From Geminicoccus roseus DSM 18922 (lineage in GTDB: Bacteria; Pseudomonadota; Alphaproteobacteria; Geminicoccales; Geminicoccaceae): 64,000 nucleotides of DNA. Both the position numbers and the translations under genes were made by a program. Shown here piece by piece: positions 62,182 to 64,000 of the stretch; position 1 is the stretch's first letter, and every line of letters begins with the position of its first letter. The stretch covers positions 3,310,196 through 3,374,195 of the forward strand of contig NZ_KE386572.1 of NCBI RefSeq assembly GCF_000427665.1, given 5' to 3'. A model generated the notes under the pieces. That model was not told the DNA's origin. It saw only the letters and a list, made by a program, of their open reading frames with translations, and made no database searches.

Positions 62182-62341
62182 GCACCGCTCCGGCTGAATC
62201 AAGCACTGAAAAGGGGGGTCGAGGATCGCGAGCGGGTCCTACCACGTGATGCGAAATCACGAAAGGCGAAGCGGCTTCATGGGTTCGCTGTGGCTTGTCC
62301 CTGGCCTACGGTGCCGGCAACCACAAGGAAGGCGCCCCAAG

Positions 62342-62755
62342 ATGCGTGAGGAACCCATGGCGACCCCGGCTCCTGCCGCTGCTCACGGGAAAAGGATCCT
62401 GGTGGTTGACGATGAGCCGAACATCGTCATGTCCCTCCAGTTCCTGATGACCAAGGCTGGCTTCGCGGTGGAGATCGCCCGCAACGGCCGCGAGGCGATC
62501 GAGGCGCTGGAACGCGTTCCGCCCGACCTGCTGCTGCTCGACGTCATGATGCCCGAGTTCGACGGCTACGTGGTGTGCGAGCGGATCCGCCAGGATCGCC
62601 GCTGGGACGGGACCCGGATCGTCATGCTGACCGCGAGGGGACGCGAGGCGGAGCGCGCCCGTGGCCTGGCGCTGGGCGCCGATGACTACGTCACCAAGCC
62701 GTTCTCGACCCGGGTCCTGGTGGAGAAGGTCAAGTCGCTGCTGGGCGTGGAGTGA
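62342..62755 (+). CDS. Single-domain response regulator
   Basis: 137-residue CheY-like receiver with no output domain. The acidic pocket is VVDDEPNIV (Asp-Asp), the phosphorylated Asp is in LLLDVMMPEFDG, the Thr/Ser is in MLTARG and the Lys in DDYVTKPFS, all conserved. Two starts are plausible, ATG 62342 (GGAAGG 9 nt upstream) and ATG 62357 (GAGGA 4 nt upstream). It is followed by a small membrane protein and an SLC5-type protein on the same strand, so it may be the partner of a sensor there. Confidence 0.9.
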   Translation: MREEPMATPAPAAAHGKRILVVDDEPNIVMSLQFLMTKAGFAVEIARNGREAIEALERVPPDLLLLDVMMPEFDGYVVCERIRQDRRWDGTRIVMLTARGREAERARGLALGADDYVTKPFSTRVLVEKVKSLLGVE

Positions 62756-62758
62756 TCC

Positions 62759-63022
62759 TTGCCAGCCGAGCCCGACCTCCTGGACCCGCTCGCCCGCGCC
62801 GCCCGCACCCAGAGGGCCGGGCGGTTCGCCATCGCGACCGCGATCGTGATGTGCCTGTGCATCACCCCCTTCGTGCTCGGCATGATCGACCGGCTGCTGC
62901 CGGGCCTGCTGCCGGTCTGGATCGCCCTGGTCTGGCTGGTGGCGGTGGTTCTGGTCGCGCTGGCGGCCGAGCATGCGGTGGAGCGGGAGCAGGATGACGC
63001 GCAGACCGGCGAGGAGGGCTGA
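62759..63022 (+). CDS. Small two-helix membrane protein
   Basis: 87-residue protein with two hydrophobic segments (about residues 22-42 and 50-70) and charged ends. The TTG start at 62759 has GGAG 6 nt upstream. It lies between the response regulator and the SLC5-type gene, like the small subunits found beside some sodium:solute symporters. Function uncertain; it may assist the next protein. Confidence 0.7.
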   Translation: MPAEPDLLDPLARAARTQRAGRFAIATAIVMCLCITPFVLGMIDRLLPGLLPVWIALVWLVAVVLVALAAEHAVEREQDDAQTGEEG

Positions 63023-63024
63023 GC

Positions 63025-64000
63025 GTGCAGGTCCTGTTCGTGCCGCTCCTGGCGCTGGTCTATCTCGCGCTGCTGTTCGGCATCGCCGCCTGGGGCGACC
63101 GTTCCGGCCTGCGCGGCATGCGCCTGGGCGGGCCCTGGGTGTATACGCTCAGCCTCGCCATCTACTGCACCGCCTGGACCTTCTACGGCAGCGTCGGGCA
63201 GGCAACCCATTCCGGGCTGGCCTTCCTGCCGCTCTATCTCGGCCCGACCCTCGCGATGTTCCTGAGCGGCCTCGTCCTGCACAAGATGCTGCGCATCGCG
63301 AAGGCCTACGGGATCACCTCGATCGCCGACTTCCTGGCCGCGCGCTACGGCAAGCGCTCCAAGCTGGGCGTGTTCGCCACCTGCCTGGCGCTGGTGGGGC
63401 TGACGCCCTACGTGGCGGTCCAGCTGAAAAGCATCGCCACCTCGATCGACGTGCTGATCCGCAACCAGACCGGCCTGCAGATCCCCACGCTGGCGGCGGA
63501 CACCGCGCTTTATGTCGCGATCGGCCTTGGCGCGTTCAGCATCCTGTTCGGGACCCGCCAGGTGGACGCGACCGAACGCCATCAGGGGCTGATGCTGGCC
63601 GTGGCGTTCGAAAGCCTGCTGAAGCTCGTGGTGTTCCTCGCGGTCGGGCTCTTCGTCGTCTGGGTCATGTATGACGGCCCGGTCGACCTGTACGCACGGG
63701 CGTCGTCTGCCGGCCTCGACGATCTCCTGAGCTTTGCCGGCGCCGGAATGTCCGGATGGGACTGGATGCTTCTGACGCTGGCCTCGGGCCTGGCCTTCCT
63801 GTTCCTGCCGCGCCAGTTCCAGGTGGCGGTGATCGAGAACCACAACTCGTCCCATCTGGCCCGCGCCTCCTGGGCGCTGCCGGCCTACCTCCTGCTGATC
63901 ACCCTGTTCGTGGTCCCGATCGCGATGGCAAGCCTGCTCCACGGCCTGCCGAACCCCGATCTGGCGGTGCTGAGGCTTCCGTTGGATCATGGCGCCTACC
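63025..64000 (+). CDS. Sodium:solute symporter (SLC5-type) protein, partial; possibly fused to a sensor histidine kinase
   Basis: The visible 325 residues are an SLC5-like membrane region: WVYTLSLAIYCTAWTFYGSVGQATHSG, YLGPTLAMFLSGLVL, YGITSIADFLAARYGKRSKLG and LVGLTPYVAVQLKSI. These segments match the transporter domain of CbrA-type sensor kinases, which join it to PAS and histidine-kinase domains. The preceding response regulator fits. The rest is outside the window, so a plain symporter cannot be excluded. GTG 63025 follows GAGGAGGG and lies 2 nt after the small membrane protein gene. Confidence 0.82.
   Translation, partial: MQVLFVPLLALVYLALLFGIAAWGDRSGLRGMRLGGPWVYTLSLAIYCTAWTFYGSVGQATHSGLAFLPLYLGPTLAMFLSGLVLHKMLRIAKAYGITSIADFLAARYGKRSKLGVFATCLALVGLTPYVAVQLKSIATSIDVLIRNQTGLQIPTLAADTALYVAIGLGAFSILFGTRQVDATERHQGLMLAVAFESLLKLVVFLAVGLFVVWVMYDGPVDLYARASSAGLDDLLSFAGAGMSGWDWMLLTLASGLAFLFLPRQFQVAVIENHNSSHLARASWALPAYLLLITLFVVPIAMASLLHGLPNPDLAVLRLPLDHGAY

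Overview
The window is GC-rich DNA from a free-living bacterium. Gene content and style point to an alphaproteobacterium, probably of the Rhodospirillales/Geminicoccales kind. The signs are many ABC importers with Tat or Sec signal peptides, frequent GTG/TTG starts, 4-nt ATGA/GTGA/TTGA start-stop overlaps, and alphaproteobacterial families such as DUF2254, DUF1254, a PRC-barrel secreted protein and an SLC5-type sensor. The lineage is an inference. I saw no rRNA, tRNA, CRISPR array, insertion sequence or prophage.

Layout. (1) 1-5863: a zinc alcohol dehydrogenase (cut by the left edge), a GntR regulator and a DapA-family aldolase on the minus strand diverge from a sugar ABC importer (binding protein plus two permeases, no ATPase); a palindrome lies between them. 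(2) 5930-9980: a ParDE-like toxin-antitoxin pair, DUF488, a Dabb protein, and an XRE-type regulator divergent from an MFS transporter and a HAD hydrolase. (3) 9977-16486: a carboxylate/acyl-CoA block of GMC oxidoreductase, CoA-transferase, BenE-like permease, acyl-CoA dehydrogenase and SDR. (4) 16592-21940: an HhH-like protein, an MFS transporter, two decayed genes (TPR and AraC type), a DUF2254 membrane protein and an alpha/beta hydrolase. (5) 22051-28504: a complete MalK-type sugar ABC importer, an aldo/keto reductase and a sugar-phosphate isomerase-like TIM barrel. (6) 28658-31400: a TetR regulator, an SDR and a CDF metal transporter. (7) 31503-36143: a ribose-type ABC importer with two permeases. 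(8) 36522-40286: three exported proteins (PRC barrel, tandem CAP domains, serralysin-like RTX protease). (9) 40382-44844: a BMP-family (nucleoside-type) ABC importer. (10) 45677-53071: creatininase, RidA, a flavodoxin-fold reductase and a tightly overlapped five-gene operon (NMT1-type binding protein, ATPase, permease, cytosine-deaminase-like amidohydrolase, FAD oxidase). (11) 53309-62181: DUF1254, two methyltransferases, an MBL hydrolase, an aminotransferase, DinB, a trypsin-fold protein lacking its catalytic serine, and EttA. (12) 62342-64000: a response regulator, a small two-helix membrane protein and an SLC5-type protein cut by the right edge.

Five ABC importers in about 50 kb, with dehydrogenases, aldolase and isomerase-like enzymes and local GntR/TetR/XRE regulators, describe a scavenging heterotroph that takes up sugars, polyols, nucleosides and N-heterocycles. 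The most informative non-coding signal is a shared palindrome of the form TAACCA-NN-TGGTTA upstream of three units (13198, 14528, 36196), suggesting one regulator links the acyl-CoA block with the ribose-type importer. The most unusual proteins are the pseudo-protease at 59734, the tandem CAP protein at 37602, and the RTX protease with no visible export genes.
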